Assembly: GCF_016756395.1 (NCBI RefSeq)
Contig: NZ_AP018365.1
Location: 682,001-746,000, forward strand
Reading direction: 5' to 3'
Source of the DNA: Streptomyces sp. SN-593
Lineage (GTDB): Bacteria; Actinomycetota; Actinomycetes; Streptomycetales; Streptomycetaceae
Length of the DNA: 64,000 bases
Numbering within the stretch: the first letter of the stretch is position 1; each line of letters begins with the position of its first letter. The position numbers were made by a program, and so were the translations under genes. The notes under the pieces were generated by a model that searched no databases, was not told the DNA's origin, and was given only the letters and a program-made list of their open reading frames with translations. Below are positions 28,605 to 37,654 of the stretch, in pieces.

Positions 28605-30149
28605 GTGCCGGGTGCGCCGGAGGGCCTGGTCGCCGCCGAGGACGTGCTGCTGTTCGTGAACGCGGCGGTCACCTCGACCGGCCAGCGCGAGTTCCACGGT
28701 GGTGCGGACGAGCAGCGGATGTCGCTGGAGTTCCTGCACGCCTACATGCTCGGCAACTACCGTGAGCTGTACGCGGCCGCCCTCGCGCTGGGCGTCAACG
28801 ACCACAACGCCGCGCTGATCGTGCGGCACCTGCTGCGGACCGCCGCCGAGGCGGACCCCGGGCAGCGGCGCACCGAGGGCGCGTTGATCGCCCGGCGGCT
28901 CGAACTCCTCCCGCCCCAGCGGGTGTACGCCCTCTTCGCCGAGCTGCGCGCGGCCCGGGTGAACAACCGCCGCACCCGGGCGGTCGTCCGGGACTGGCTC
29001 GCGGGCCGCCCCGACCCGGCGTTCGACGCCGTGAAGTACCACGCGGGCATGAAGGGCGCCCTGCGCCATGCCCATCTGCGCCCCGCGAACGAGGAGTTGG
29101 GGCGGTTCCTGTTCGCACCGCGCGGCGGTGCGCGGTTCGGGCACCCGCTGCTGGAGGCGCGCCGCCGGGCCCGCTACGAGCAGGCGGCGCTCTTCGAACT
29201 CCCCTTCACCGTGGCGGAGGGGTTCGCGGCGCGGCACGGCATCCCGCGCGAGGTCTTCCTGGAGCGGATCGCGCCGCGCCTGACCCGGCTGGAGCGGCTG
29301 CGGACGCAGGAGTCGGCCCGCCGCTCGGGCGCCGCCGCGGTGCCGGCCGACCTGTCCCGGATGCCGCTGACCCGGCTCGCCTCCTACGTGCTGGCGCTGC
29401 CGGTGCCGGACCGGGTGGCGCGCCGGGCCGAGCTGACGGCGGCGCTGGCCGCCGCCGCGCGGCGTACCGCCGGGGCGCGCGCCGGGAGCTGGGGCCGGGT
29501 GACCGCGGTCCTCGACGACTCGTACTCCGCCACCGCCTCCGGCCAGAAGCGGCGCCGCCCGCTGGCGGTCGCGCTCGCCGCGCACTTCCTGCTGGCGGCG
29601 CTGGCCGGCTCCTACCGGGCGCTGTGGACCTCGGGCCGCACGGACGCGCTGCTGGCCCGGCCGCAGGGTCCGACGCCGCTGGGCGCGCGGCTGTTGGACG
29701 CGCTGGAGTCCGGGCCGGACCTGGTGCTGGTGGTCTCCGACGGCTTCGACAACGCGCCGCCGGGGCTGGCCGCGGAGGTGCTGCGGGTGTGGCGCACCCG
29801 GATCGACCCGGCCGGCCGCGCCGGCGTGGTGCACCTCAACCCGGTCTACGACGCGGACGGGTTCGACGTGCGCCGGCTGTCCCCCGCCGTGCCGACCGCG
29901 GGCATCCGCGACGCCGAGGACCTGCCGGCGCTGGTGGAACTGGCCGCGTTCGCCACCGGGCGTACCGGCATGGCGCGGCTGCGGGCCCATCTCGACACGC
30001 GGATCGCGGAGTTCCTGGCGCCCGGCGCACCGGCCGGCGGCCCGGCCGCGCCGACAGGCGCAGCGGCCGGCGGACCGGACGTACCCGCCGCCCGCCAGGA
30101 CGTCCCCGCCGGGGGCACGACCGGCGGTACGACCGGGGGTGCGGCATGA
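28605..30149 (+). CDS. TROVE/vWA-like RNA-binding-type protein, partner of ARPP-2-like gene
   Basis: 514 residues if the GTG at 28605 after GGGAAGGGG is the start (an ATG at 28584 adds 7). The first two thirds are helical repeats with LHAYMLGNYRELYAAALALG and ALIARRLELLPPQRVYALFAEL. The last third looks like a von Willebrand A domain: DDSYSAT (a degenerate DxSxS) and LVLVVSDGFDNAPPG. Helical repeats plus vWA is the plan of bacterial Ro60/Rsr proteins, which bind Y RNAs. The C-terminus is Gly/Ala/Pro-rich. The stop overlaps the ATG of the next gene (ATGA). Family assignment is by pattern memory. Confidence 0.65.
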   Translation: MPGAPEGLVAAEDVLLFVNAAVTSTGQREFHGGADEQRMSLEFLHAYMLGNYRELYAAALALGVNDHNAALIVRHLLRTAAEADPGQRRTEGALIARRLELLPPQRVYALFAELRAARVNNRRTRAVVRDWLAGRPDPAFDAVKYHAGMKGALRHAHLRPANEELGRFLFAPRGGARFGHPLLEARRRARYEQAALFELPFTVAEGFAARHGIPREVFLERIAPRLTRLERLRTQESARRSGAAAVPADLSRMPLTRLASYVLALPVPDRVARRAELTAALAAAARRTAGARAGSWGRVTAVLDDSYSATASGQKRRRPLAVALAAHFLLAALAGSYRALWTSGRTDALLARPQGPTPLGARLLDALESGPDLVLVVSDGFDNAPPGLAAEVLRVWRTRIDPAGRAGVVHLNPVYDADGFDVRRLSPAVPTAGIRDAEDLPALVELAAFATGRTGMARLRAHLDTRIAEFLAPGAPAGGPAAPTGAAAGGPDVPAARQDVPAGGTTGGTTGGAA

Positions 30150-31318
30150 GCGGCGGCTTCCGGCTGGACCTGGCCGGGCTGGAGCCGGGCCCGGCCCAGG
30201 TGTGGGGCGGCGTGCGGCTGGTGCCGCTGCTGCGGGCGGAGCCGGTCGAGGGGCTGCGGCTGCACGCCGAGCTGTACCGCGACGGGTACGGCGTGGTGGC
30301 GACCGGCCCGCGGACCGCGTACACCTCCTACATCCCGCACGGCTTCGTGGCCGACTGGGGCGCGGACGCCGGACGGACCGGGCAGGCCGCGGCGTACGGC
30401 ACCCAGTTGCGCGGCGGGCCCGGCGGGCGCGACGAGGGGCCGGTGGCGTGCGTGCCGCTCACCGCGCACCGGCGGATGGCGCGCCGCGAGGCGAAGCACC
30501 GGCTGCGCTTCCTGCCGCTGCACCTGGCCCTGGAGGGCTATCTGAGCCTGCACTTCGGCGGCCCGTCGATCGCGTGGGAGCACTGGTCGCGGGAGGCGCT
30601 GCGGCGCGGGCTGTCGCCGCGGGCGGAGGAGGCGTACCGCGGCGCCGAGGTCGGCGGGCTCGACGACGCGCTGCGGGTGTTCGAGGTGCACCCCCGCCAG
30701 TGCGGGACGGTCGTCTACGTCGCGGACGCGACGGCCGCGGTGTTCGCCGTGCCGCATCCGGAGGACTACCGCGCCCTGCACCACACGCTGCTGCTCGACC
30801 TGTACGGCGAACTCGTCCACCAGTACGGCCTGTTCGGCGCCCCGGTGCCGGAGTTCCGGCCCGCCCTCGGCGATCCGGACTCGCTGCCGGAACTGCGCGC
30901 CGCGGTCGCCCGCGAGGAACGCGGCTGGCGGGAGTTCCACGACGGCACCATGGCCGCGGGGCTGCTGGACGCGCCGTACCGGGCCCAACGGGTGTACCGC
31001 GCGGGGCCGTTCACCCTCCAGCGGTTCCTGCCGGCCTTCCGGCCCCATCAGGAGAACCACATCGGCGAGGCGATCACGACGCGGAACGGGCGGATCGCCT
31101 ACCTCAAGACGTTCCGGCTGTCCGAGGCCCAGGTGCGGCGCGGCCACCTGCTCACCCGGCTGGCCGCCAACGACTGGCAGTTCGGCGCCACCGCCGGCGA
31201 ACTCAAGGTGACCGAAGCGGAGTTGGCCCGGCGCCTGACGTCCGCGGGCTTCGGCCACCTGCTGCGCCAGGACATCGCCGACGGCTTCCGCGCCGCCGCC
31301 CGCCGCCGACCCGGGTGA
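30146..31318 (+). CDS. ARPP-2-like domain protein with C-terminal HTH
   Basis: 390 residues. It resembles the ARPP-2 family (ARG and rhodanese-phosphatase-superfamily-associated protein), known mainly from gene-neighbourhood work on RNA repair and nucleotide-damage systems: VWGGVRLVPLLRAEPVEGL at the start, EVHPRQCGTVVYVADATAAV, and VPHPEDYRALHHTLLLDLYG. The last 65 residues form a Fis-like helix-turn-helix (HLLTRLAANDWQFGATAGEL, then VTEAELARRLTSAGF). It is translationally coupled to the TROVE/vWA-like gene. Function is unproven for the family. Confidence 0.65.
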   Translation: MSGGFRLDLAGLEPGPAQVWGGVRLVPLLRAEPVEGLRLHAELYRDGYGVVATGPRTAYTSYIPHGFVADWGADAGRTGQAAAYGTQLRGGPGGRDEGPVACVPLTAHRRMARREAKHRLRFLPLHLALEGYLSLHFGGPSIAWEHWSREALRRGLSPRAEEAYRGAEVGGLDDALRVFEVHPRQCGTVVYVADATAAVFAVPHPEDYRALHHTLLLDLYGELVHQYGLFGAPVPEFRPALGDPDSLPELRAAVAREERGWREFHDGTMAAGLLDAPYRAQRVYRAGPFTLQRFLPAFRPHQENHIGEAITTRNGRIAYLKTFRLSEAQVRRGHLLTRLAANDWQFGATAGELKVTEAELARRLTSAGFGHLLRQDIADGFRAAARRRPG

Positions 31319-31366
31319 TCCCGGCCCCGGGCCCCGGCGCGCCCGCGCGTCACCCCGGTTCGCGCG

Positions 31367-32080
31367 TCACCCCGGTTTGTGGGCCACCACCAGCCGGCAG
31401 CGCGGGCTGCCGTCCGCGCGCCGGCCGTACTCCTCCAGCGCGAGGGTGGACACCGTGAAGCCCGCGGCGGTCAGGTCCGCCCGCACCGGCTCCAGCGGGA
31501 AGGTGCGGTAGTACATCACGAACGACGGCCGCCACACCGCGTTGCGCACCCGCATCGCGGTGTCGAAGCCGGTCAGGGCCCAGTACCCGGGTGAGCCGAC
31601 CGGGGGCGGCGCGGCGATCGGGAAGGCGAACAGCGCGCCGGGCCGCAGCGCGCGGTGCACCCCGGCGAACAGCGCGGGCCGCTCCGCCGGCAGGAAGTGC
31701 CCGAACGCGCCGAAGCTGACGGCGAGGTCGAACTCCGTGTCGAAGGGCAGCGCCCGCGCGTCGGCCCGCACCCAGCCGTGCTCCGGGTGGGCGGCGCGGG
31801 CGCGGTCCAGCATGCCCGCGCTGAGGTCCGTGCCCGTGACGCCGTTGGGGCACAGCCCGGCGAGCACCCGCACGCCCGCCCCGGTGCCGCAGCACACGTC
31901 GAGGCCGGTCCGGAAGGGGCCGTAGGGCCGTAGCGCCGCCGCGGTGGCGTCCAGGAGGCGGTCCGGGGTGCGGAAGGGCGTGTGGTCGAAGGTCGGTGCC
32001 AGCAGGTCGTACCCCTGCTCGACGGAGGACAGCGCCTGGACGGCCAACTCGCGTACGGAGGGGCCCTGGGAGGAGAACAC
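31367..32080 (-). CDS. Class I SAM-dependent methyltransferase
   Basis: 237 residues from GTG at 32080 (the frame stays open to 32194). The SAM-binding motif I reads GLDVCCGTGAGVRVLAG, motif II follows as VTGTDLSAGMLDRAR, and VSFGAFGHFLPAERPALFAG is the post-II region. The product belongs with small-molecule C/N/O-methyltransferases; no substrate is suggested. It is transcribed away from the MFS gene, and its start region holds operator-like repeats at 32181-32238. Confidence 0.82.
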   Translation of the reverse strand: MFSSQGPSVRELAVQALSSVEQGYDLLAPTFDHTPFRTPDRLLDATAAALRPYGPFRTGLDVCCGTGAGVRVLAGLCPNGVTGTDLSAGMLDRARAAHPEHGWVRADARALPFDTEFDLAVSFGAFGHFLPAERPALFAGVHRALRPGALFAFPIAAPPPVGSPGYWALTGFDTAMRVRNAVWRPSFVMYYRTFPLEPVRADLTAAGFTVSTLALEEYGRRADGSPRCRLVVAHKPG

Positions 32081-32180
32081 GCGATCAAGGTTAGGGCCTG
32101 GCGCCGGGCCGCCCGCGGAGATCCGGGCGACGGCCCCCGGGGAAGGGCGGGGGGATGTGCGCGAGATCTCACCCCGGCGA

Positions 32181-32238
32181 AACGGAATCGACATTCCCGT
32201 TGCCTTATCCTGGCTTTAACGGAATCACAGTTCCGGTT
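32181..32238. promoter_or_regulatory. Two direct copies of an imperfect dyad, probable TetR operators
   Basis: Two 21-bp elements beginning AACGGAATC start at 32181 and 32218. Each is itself an imperfect dyad: AACGGAAT with ATTCCCGTT in the first, and GGAA with TTCC in the second. They lie 90-145 bp upstream of the MFS gene and about 100-160 bp upstream of the divergent methyltransferase. A TetR gene follows the MFS gene. Confidence 0.5.
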
Positions 32239-32327
32239 CCGTGCACACGTCCGAGCGCTTCCGCTCGTCCTTCCGGCCGGACCCTTCGTGTCCGTGCCGT
32301 CTCCCTTTCGCATCCGTAAGGAGTTCC

Positions 32328-33806
32328 ATGGCGTCCGAGACCCGGCGCACCCACTACCAGGTGACGTTCGCGGTGCTGGCGGCGAGTGTCAGCGCGTACG
32401 CGCTGCTCCAGTCCCTGGTCACCCCGGTCCTGCCGACGATCCAGGCGTCCCTGCACACCTCGCAGAACACGGTCACCTGGGTGCTGACCGCGTATCTGCT
32501 CTCCGCGTCCATATTCACGCCGATCATGGGCCGGATCGGCGACATGGTCGGCAAGAAGCCGGTCTTCGTGGCCACCCTGGTCGCGCTGGCCGCGGGCTCG
32601 CTGCTGGCCGCGCTGGCCACCAACGTCGGGGTGATGATCGTCGCCCGGGCGATCCAGGGCATCGGCGGCGGTGTGCTGCCGCTCGCCTTCAGCATCGTCC
32701 GCGAGGAGTTCCCGCGCGAGAAGATGAGCGGCGCGGTCGGCGCGATCGCCTCGCTCGTGGCGGTCGGCGGCGGCCTCGGCATCGTGCTGGCCGGCCCGAT
32801 CGTCAACGCGCTCGACTACCACTGGCTGTTCTGGCTGCCGATGATCCTCACCATCGCGACGGCCGTGGCCACCGTGCTCTTCGTGCCGGCCAGCCGCAAC
32901 CGCACCCCCGGCCGGATCAGCTGGGCGCCCGCGCTGCTGCTGTCGGCGTGGCTGGTGGCGCTGCTGGTCGCGCTCAGCCAGGCGTCGGTGTGGGGCTGGG
33001 GCTCGGGCAAGGTGATCGGCCTGATCGTCGCCGCGGTGGTGCTGGCGGTCGCGTGGGTGGAGACCGAGCGCCGGTCGGCCACGCCGCTGATCGACATGAA
33101 GATGATGAGCCGGCCCGCGGTGTGGACCAACAACACGGTGGCCCTGCTCTTCGGCGTCGGCATGTACGCGGTCTTCGCCTTCCTGCCGGAGTTCGTGCAG
33201 ACCCCGAAGTCCACCGGCTACGGCTTCGGCTCGACGATCACCCAGTCCGGGCTGATCCTGCTGCCGATGTCGGTGGCGATGTTCCTGGTGGGCCTGGGCG
33301 CCAACACGCTGGCCGCCCGGATCGGCGGCAAGACGGTGGTGCTGCTCGGCTCGCTGATCAGCGCGGTGTCGATGGCGCTGCTCGCCTTCGCGCACGGCGC
33401 GACCTGGGAGCTGTGCATCGCGACCGCGGTGATGGGCGTCGGCTTCGGCCTCGCCTTCGCGGCGATGTCGAGCCTGATCGTGAGCGCGGTGCCGGCCGAG
33501 CAGACCGGCGTGGCCAGCGGCATGAACGCCAACATCCGCACCATCGGCGGCTCGGTCGGCGCGGCGCTGATGGCCAGCGTCGTGACCTCCGGTCCGGCGG
33601 CCGACGGCCTGCCCCGCGAGGCCGGCTACACCCACGGCTTCGCCATGCTCGGCGTCGCCCTGCTGGTCGGCGCGCTGGCCGCGCTGCTGATCCCGGTGAC
33701 ACACCGCGGCACCCGGGTGGCGGGGTCCGCCGACGAGAACGAGCCGGCGCACGCGCCGCTCGCGGCCGTACCCGGCGGTACGGTCATGAGCGACACGTCG
33801 GAGTGA
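32328..33806 (+). CDS. MFS drug-efflux transporter (DHA2/EmrB-like)
   Basis: 492 residues with about 14 membrane helices. The family motif after helix 2 is seen as GRIGDMVGKKPVFVATL, and WVLTAYLLSASIFTPIMG is the usual helix-2 region. AAGGAG lies at the right distance from the ATG. The gene is followed by a TetR gene in the same direction and preceded by operator-like repeats, a standard regulated efflux arrangement. The substrate is unknown. Confidence 0.88.
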   Translation: MASETRRTHYQVTFAVLAASVSAYALLQSLVTPVLPTIQASLHTSQNTVTWVLTAYLLSASIFTPIMGRIGDMVGKKPVFVATLVALAAGSLLAALATNVGVMIVARAIQGIGGGVLPLAFSIVREEFPREKMSGAVGAIASLVAVGGGLGIVLAGPIVNALDYHWLFWLPMILTIATAVATVLFVPASRNRTPGRISWAPALLLSAWLVALLVALSQASVWGWGSGKVIGLIVAAVVLAVAWVETERRSATPLIDMKMMSRPAVWTNNTVALLFGVGMYAVFAFLPEFVQTPKSTGYGFGSTITQSGLILLPMSVAMFLVGLGANTLAARIGGKTVVLLGSLISAVSMALLAFAHGATWELCIATAVMGVGFGLAFAAMSSLIVSAVPAEQTGVASGMNANIRTIGGSVGAALMASVVTSGPAADGLPREAGYTHGFAMLGVALLVGALAALLIPVTHRGTRVAGSADENEPAHAPLAAVPGGTVMSDTSE

Positions 33807-33886
33807 GGTCCGGCACCGGCCGGCCCGGTGCCGCCCCCACCGGAGGGGCCGGCACCGGGAAGAGCCGCACCGATCGGGAGTGGACG

Positions 33887-34609
33887 ATGGCAGCGCACGA
33901 GCCGGGGCACGGCCCCGTACCGGACAGCGCCCTGCACGAGGCCGGGTGCGGCGAGCACCCGGCGCCGCGGGACACCGCCGAGCCGGCGACCGGCCGCGGC
34001 ACCGCGCACCGCCCGATGCGGCGCGACGCCGCGCGCAACCACCAGTTGGTGATCGCCGCGGCCCGGGAGGTGCTCACCGAGTACGGCACCGACGCCAGCA
34101 TGGAACTCATCGCGTCCCGTGCGGGCGTCGGGGTCGGCACCCTCTACCGGCGGTTCCCGAACAAGGAGGCGCTGGTCGACGAGATCGCCGGGCAGATGCT
34201 CGGCGAGCTGGTCGGCGAGGCCCGCGGCGCCCTGACGCTCCCGGACGGCACCGGACTGGAGGTGTTCGTCCGCGTCTTCGGCCGCTGGCTGAGCGAACAC
34301 CGCGGCTACGCGGACAAGTTGGTCGGCCACACCAAGGCGGCGTGCGTGGAGCAGTTGCGCGACCTGATCGACCGGCTCCTCGATCAGGCCAGGGCGGCCG
34401 GGCGGGTCGCCCCGCACATCGAACTCGGCGACGTGATGGCCCTCGTCTGGGGGCTGCGCGGCGTGGTGGAGACCAGCGGCGCGGTCACGCCGGACGCCTG
34501 GCGCCGCCACACCGACATCCACCTGGCGGGCCTTCGCGCCTCCTCCCCCGACGCCGCCCACCCCGCCGTCACCCGCGACCAGCTCACCCGCATCAACACC
34601 GGCGGCTGA
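33887..34609 (+). CDS. TetR-family transcriptional regulator
   Basis: 240 residues. A disordered stretch (1-42) precedes the HTH: RNHQLVIAAAREVLTEYGTDASMELIASRAGVGVGTLYRRFPNKEALVDEI (about 50-100). The C-terminal domain is of the SbtR-like type, with WLSEHRGYADKLVGH and DVMALVWGLRGVVETSG. It lies 80 bp after the MFS gene and probably represses it through the paired dyads at 32181-32238. Confidence 0.87.
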   Translation: MAAHEPGHGPVPDSALHEAGCGEHPAPRDTAEPATGRGTAHRPMRRDAARNHQLVIAAAREVLTEYGTDASMELIASRAGVGVGTLYRRFPNKEALVDEIAGQMLGELVGEARGALTLPDGTGLEVFVRVFGRWLSEHRGYADKLVGHTKAACVEQLRDLIDRLLDQARAAGRVAPHIELGDVMALVWGLRGVVETSGAVTPDAWRRHTDIHLAGLRASSPDAAHPAVTRDQLTRINTGG

Positions 34610-34752
34610 GCCTCCGCCTTCCCGACCGGCCCACCCCCGGTCGGCCTCCCGGCTTCCCGACCAGCCGGCCTCCGACCGGCCCGTCCTCCCGAGCGACCCG
34701 CTCCTCCGTCCGGCCCTCTTTCCGGCCGCCCCGGGTGCTCCCGCCCCGCGGA

Positions 34753-35256
34753 TCAGACGGGGCGGGACATGTACAGCAGGCGGGGGCGGGGGTCGTGGGA
34801 GGCGGCGGGGACGAACCCCAGGCGCTCGTAGAGGGCGATCGCGTCGCCGCGCCAGTCCCACACCGACAGCCGCAGGGTGGCCACACCGCTCGCCGCCGCC
34901 TCGGCGAGCGCGGCGCGCACCAGGGCGGAGGCCACGCCGCGCCCGCGGTGGGCCGGGTCGGTCCACAGCCGCTTGATCTCGGCCACGCCGTCGGCCGGGG
35001 CGGTCAGCACCATGCAGCCCAGGTCGGTGTCCCCGGCGACGGCCAGCAGCACCACGTCACCGGCGAACGCGGTCCGCGGATCGGCGACCTCCGCCCGGTA
35101 GCGCTCCGGGAGGTCGTCCACCCCCGCGACGGCCTCGCCCTTCTCGGCCTGCGTCCGCAGGTGGTAAGCGGCAAGCAGGCCGGCCGGCCCCCGGCGGTCG
35201 GGCCGGGCCCGGTCGGGCCAGCGGACGACGGTGGTCGGCGCGGGGCGCGGGTTCAT
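34753..35256 (-). CDS. GNAT-family N-acetyltransferase
   Basis: 167 residues. The acetyl-CoA site is IKRLWTDPAHRGRGVASALV and the later LRLSVWDWRGDAIALYERLGF is the typical motif B end. The N-terminal part around LLAAYHLRTQAEKGEAVAGV is helical. It stands alone, convergent with the TetR gene. The substrate is unknown. Confidence 0.85.
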   Translation of the reverse strand: MNPRPAPTTVVRWPDRARPDRRGPAGLLAAYHLRTQAEKGEAVAGVDDLPERYRAEVADPRTAFAGDVVLLAVAGDTDLGCMVLTAPADGVAEIKRLWTDPAHRGRGVASALVRAALAEAAASGVATLRLSVWDWRGDAIALYERLGFVPAASHDPRPRLLYMSRPV

Positions 35257-35412
35257 GCCCCCAGCATCACACAGCGCAGGTCACGGGCACCGCACGCCCC
35301 CGCGTGCCGGCCCACCGGGCCCGCGGGCGGGAGAACGGGCCCGGCCGCCACCGCCGACGGGCCCGGTCGGGTGCCGGGCGCGGGGGTCAGCGGCGGGTGC
35401 CGGGCGCGGGTG

Positions 35413-36072
35413 TCAGCGGCGGGTGCCGCAGTCCGGGCAGAAGGCCGCGCCCGCCGGGAGCTGCGCACTGCACGAGCCGCAGGTGTCCGGCTGGGCGAGC
35501 CGGTTGCCGCAGCCGGGGCAGAAGGCCGAACCGTGGGTCTCGGCATGGCACTGCGGGCAGACCAACTGGCGCGGGGTGTTCACGGCGAACGACTGCCCGG
35601 CGTTCTGCCCGGCGGTGTACGCGCGCTCGGCGACCATGTCGTTCAGCCCGCGCTGCTGGGCGGCGACCGCCTCGGCAGCCGTGTCGGGGGCGCAGGTCAG
35701 GCAGATGCCCTGCCCCGCGTTCCAGCAGCGGTTGCAGACGTAACCGGTGCAGCGCGGGCAGCGGTTGAAGTGCCCCTGCGCGTTGCTGATCGCGCGCTGG
35801 AAGGCGGCGTCGCGGGCACTGCCGTACCCCGCGCCGGCCAGGCCGTCGGCCGCGGTGGACATTCCGCTTCCGGCCCGGCCGAGCATTCCCCAGGCCGCGT
35901 TGACCCCCTTGCCGACCCAACTCGCCATCCGGCCACCGGTGTACGCCTCGAACTGCGAACGCCAGGTGTCGTAGCAGCGGTTGCAGGAGAACTCGAACTG
36001 GAACCCCGCGCCTGTGCCCTGCTGCTCGCACAGATCGCGGTAGTTGTTGCTGAAGTAGATCTCCGCGGTCAC
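35413..36072 (-). CDS. Zinc-ribbon protein with several CxxC pairs
   Basis: 219 residues from GTG at 36072, preceded by GGGAGGG. CxxC knuckles occur along the chain: CNRCYDTW, CPRCTGYVCNRCW, CLTCAPD, CPQCHAETHGSAFCPGCG and finally CGSCSAQ...CPDCG, i.e. a double zinc ribbon at the C-terminus. The middle is Gly/Ala-rich with no membrane segment strong enough to call. Zinc-binding adaptor or scaffold proteins have this look; the function is unknown. Confidence 0.75.
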   Translation of the reverse strand: MTAEIYFSNNYRDLCEQQGTGAGFQFEFSCNRCYDTWRSQFEAYTGGRMASWVGKGVNAAWGMLGRAGSGMSTAADGLAGAGYGSARDAAFQRAISNAQGHFNRCPRCTGYVCNRCWNAGQGICLTCAPDTAAEAVAAQQRGLNDMVAERAYTAGQNAGQSFAVNTPRQLVCPQCHAETHGSAFCPGCGNRLAQPDTCGSCSAQLPAGAAFCPDCGTRR

Positions 36073-36433
36073 CGGTCGCCCTCCCCGAAAAGCCTCCGGC
36101 CGGGCCCCTGCCCGCCGGTCGTCCCCTACCGGTCAGGGACGCCCCGTACGCCCTTCCGGTTCTGCGGGTCGCGTTCGACTCCGCATGCACACAGCATTTT
36201 CCCACACCCGGGCGGGCCCGCGGCGCCCCGCGCTCGACCGCGCGCCACCGCTCCGGCCCCGGCCTCCCCACCCCCCTCAGCGGTCACTCGAGTCGGCGCC
36301 CGCCGCCGCCCGTTCGACGCGGGCGGGGGCCCGGTGGCTCGCGCGGTGCGGAGGCGGCCCGGACAGCGCGCGGCCGCGGCCGCCGGACCCGGTACGGGCG
36401 CACGGCGGCCGCGGCCGCGTCGGACGGAAGGGG
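36073..36433. other. 361-bp gene-free stretch between zinc-ribbon and L36 genes
   Basis: Both flanking genes are on the minus strand, so this region carries the end of the L36 transcript and the promoter of the zinc-ribbon gene. Only low-complexity GC-rich sequence was seen. Confidence 0.55.
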
Positions 36434-36556
36434 TCAGCCCTGGCGGGCCTTGCCGCGCGGGTCCTTGCGGTTGATCACGTAGACCTTCCCGCGGCGGCGG
36501 ACGAGCTGGGCGCCCGGGCGGCCCTTCAGGGAGCGAAGCGAGTTGCGAACCTTCAT
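36434..36556 (-). CDS. rpmJ: 50S ribosomal protein L36, zinc-free (type B) form
   Basis: 40 residues, beginning [20 protein letters not shown] and ending [11 protein letters not shown]. It is a full-length L36 in which the zinc-binding Cys/His residues of the ordinary form are absent (there is no Cys at all), i.e. the YkgO/RpmJ2 type that replaces zinc-containing L36 under zinc limitation. An isolated location away from ribosomal operons fits. No Zur-like palindrome was seen in the 106-bp region shared with the divergent small protein gene. Confidence 0.93.
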   Translation of the reverse strand: MKVRNSLRSLKGRPGAQLVRRRGKVYVINRKDPRGKARQG

Positions 36557-36662
36557 GGTGGCGCCCTTCTCCTCGTAGTCTCTACGGTGCAGGGGTGACA
36601 ACCGCGGCGGCCGCGCGTTCATTCCGCGCGGACGGGCGGTCCATGAGGGGACGGGCCAGGCC

Positions 36663-36971
36663 ATGACCGAAGCAGCGCAGGACCGCACCGGGGCGACCGG
36701 CGGCGAGGACGAGCCGGACTTCTCCAGCCCGGGGTTCTCCAGTCCCGACTTCTCCAGCCCGGACTTCACAGGCCCCGGCGGCGACCGGATAGGCGACTTC
36801 ACCCCGCCCGACTTCGAGGTGCCGCCCTTCGAGGGCCCGGACTACGAAGCCGAGGACGCCGACGACCTGGTGCCGGAGGAGGCCGGCTACTCCAGCCCCG
36901 GGTTCTCCAGCCCGGACTTCACCAGCCCCGGACCGATCGACGACCCCGACGAGGGGCCCGGCGCGCACTGA
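36663..36971 (+). CDS. Small acidic protein with repeated (D/G)FSSP units
   Basis: 102 residues, preceded by GAGGGGA at about 10 bp. Two blocks of pentapeptide repeats are visible: [17 protein letters not shown] near residue 19 and [15 protein letters not shown] near 80, separated by a Pro/Asp/Glu-rich stretch with [17 protein letters not shown]. It is strongly acidic, lacks Cys and a signal peptide, and is probably disordered. It is divergent from rpmJ. No family is recognised. Confidence 0.6.
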   Translation: MTEAAQDRTGATGGEDEPDFSSPGFSSPDFSSPDFTGPGGDRIGDFTPPDFEVPPFEGPDYEAEDADDLVPEEAGYSSPGFSSPDFTSPGPIDDPDEGPGAH

Positions 36972-37003
36972 GCCGCCCGCGCGGCCCCCAGTCCGGCCGG
37001 ACC

Positions 37004-37654
37004 TCAGCCGCCCGGCCGGACCGTGAGGCCGGCGAGGTGCGCGAGCATCGCGTCCAGCGCCGCTTCCAGGGGAGTGGTCTCGCGCCGGACCTGGGTGAGC
37101 AGCAGGCCGCCTTGGAGCGCGGCGAGCAGGGCGAGCGCGAGGCGGTCCGGGTCCGCGTCCGCCCGCAGGTCACCGCGGTCGCGCATCGCGTGCAGCCCGG
37201 CCCTGATGGCCGCCTCCCAGCGCCCGAAGCCGTCCGCGAGGTCGGCGCGCGCCACCTCGTCGCTCTCCGCGAGTTCGCTGGCCAGCGACCCGATCGGGCA
37301 ACCGCCCTGGCAGTGCACCTCGCGCTGGATGCCGACCACGTGGTCCCGCCAGGCGCGCAGCGCCTCCAGCGAGTCCAGGCGGCCCAGCAGCGGCTGCTGG
37401 GCGTCGAGCACGGCCTGCGTCTGGTAGGCGATCACCGCGCGGACCAGCGCGTTCTTGTCGGCGAAGTAGTGGTAGATCTGCGAGGCGCTGACCCCGGCCG
37501 CGGCACGCACGTCGTCGGTGCTGGTGCCCGCCACGCCGTGCTCCAGCATCAGCCCGGCCGCGGCGGCCACGATACGCCCGCGGGTGGCGGCGCCCTTGCG
37601 GGTCAGCCGCTGCGGCGCCGTCGGGTCGGGCACGGGGGGCGAGTCGATGCTCAT
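37004..37654 (-). CDS. TetR-family transcriptional regulator
   Basis: 216 residues. HTH: TRGRIVAAAAGLMLEHGVAGTSTDDVRAAAGVSASQIYHYFADKNALVRAVI (about 23-75). The ligand domain contains HCQGGCPIGSLASELAES, a motif seen in TetR proteins with C-terminal domain TetR_C_16/AefR-like folds that sense quinones or reactive compounds. It is divergent from an SDR gene whose promoter carries two 16-bp palindromes. By position it represses that SDR and itself. Confidence 0.88.
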   Translation of the reverse strand: MSIDSPPVPDPTAPQRLTRKGAATRGRIVAAAAGLMLEHGVAGTSTDDVRAAAGVSASQIYHYFADKNALVRAVIAYQTQAVLDAQQPLLGRLDSLEALRAWRDHVVGIQREVHCQGGCPIGSLASELAESDEVARADLADGFGRWEAAIRAGLHAMRDRGDLRADADPDRLALALLAALQGGLLLTQVRRETTPLEAALDAMLAHLAGLTVRPGG

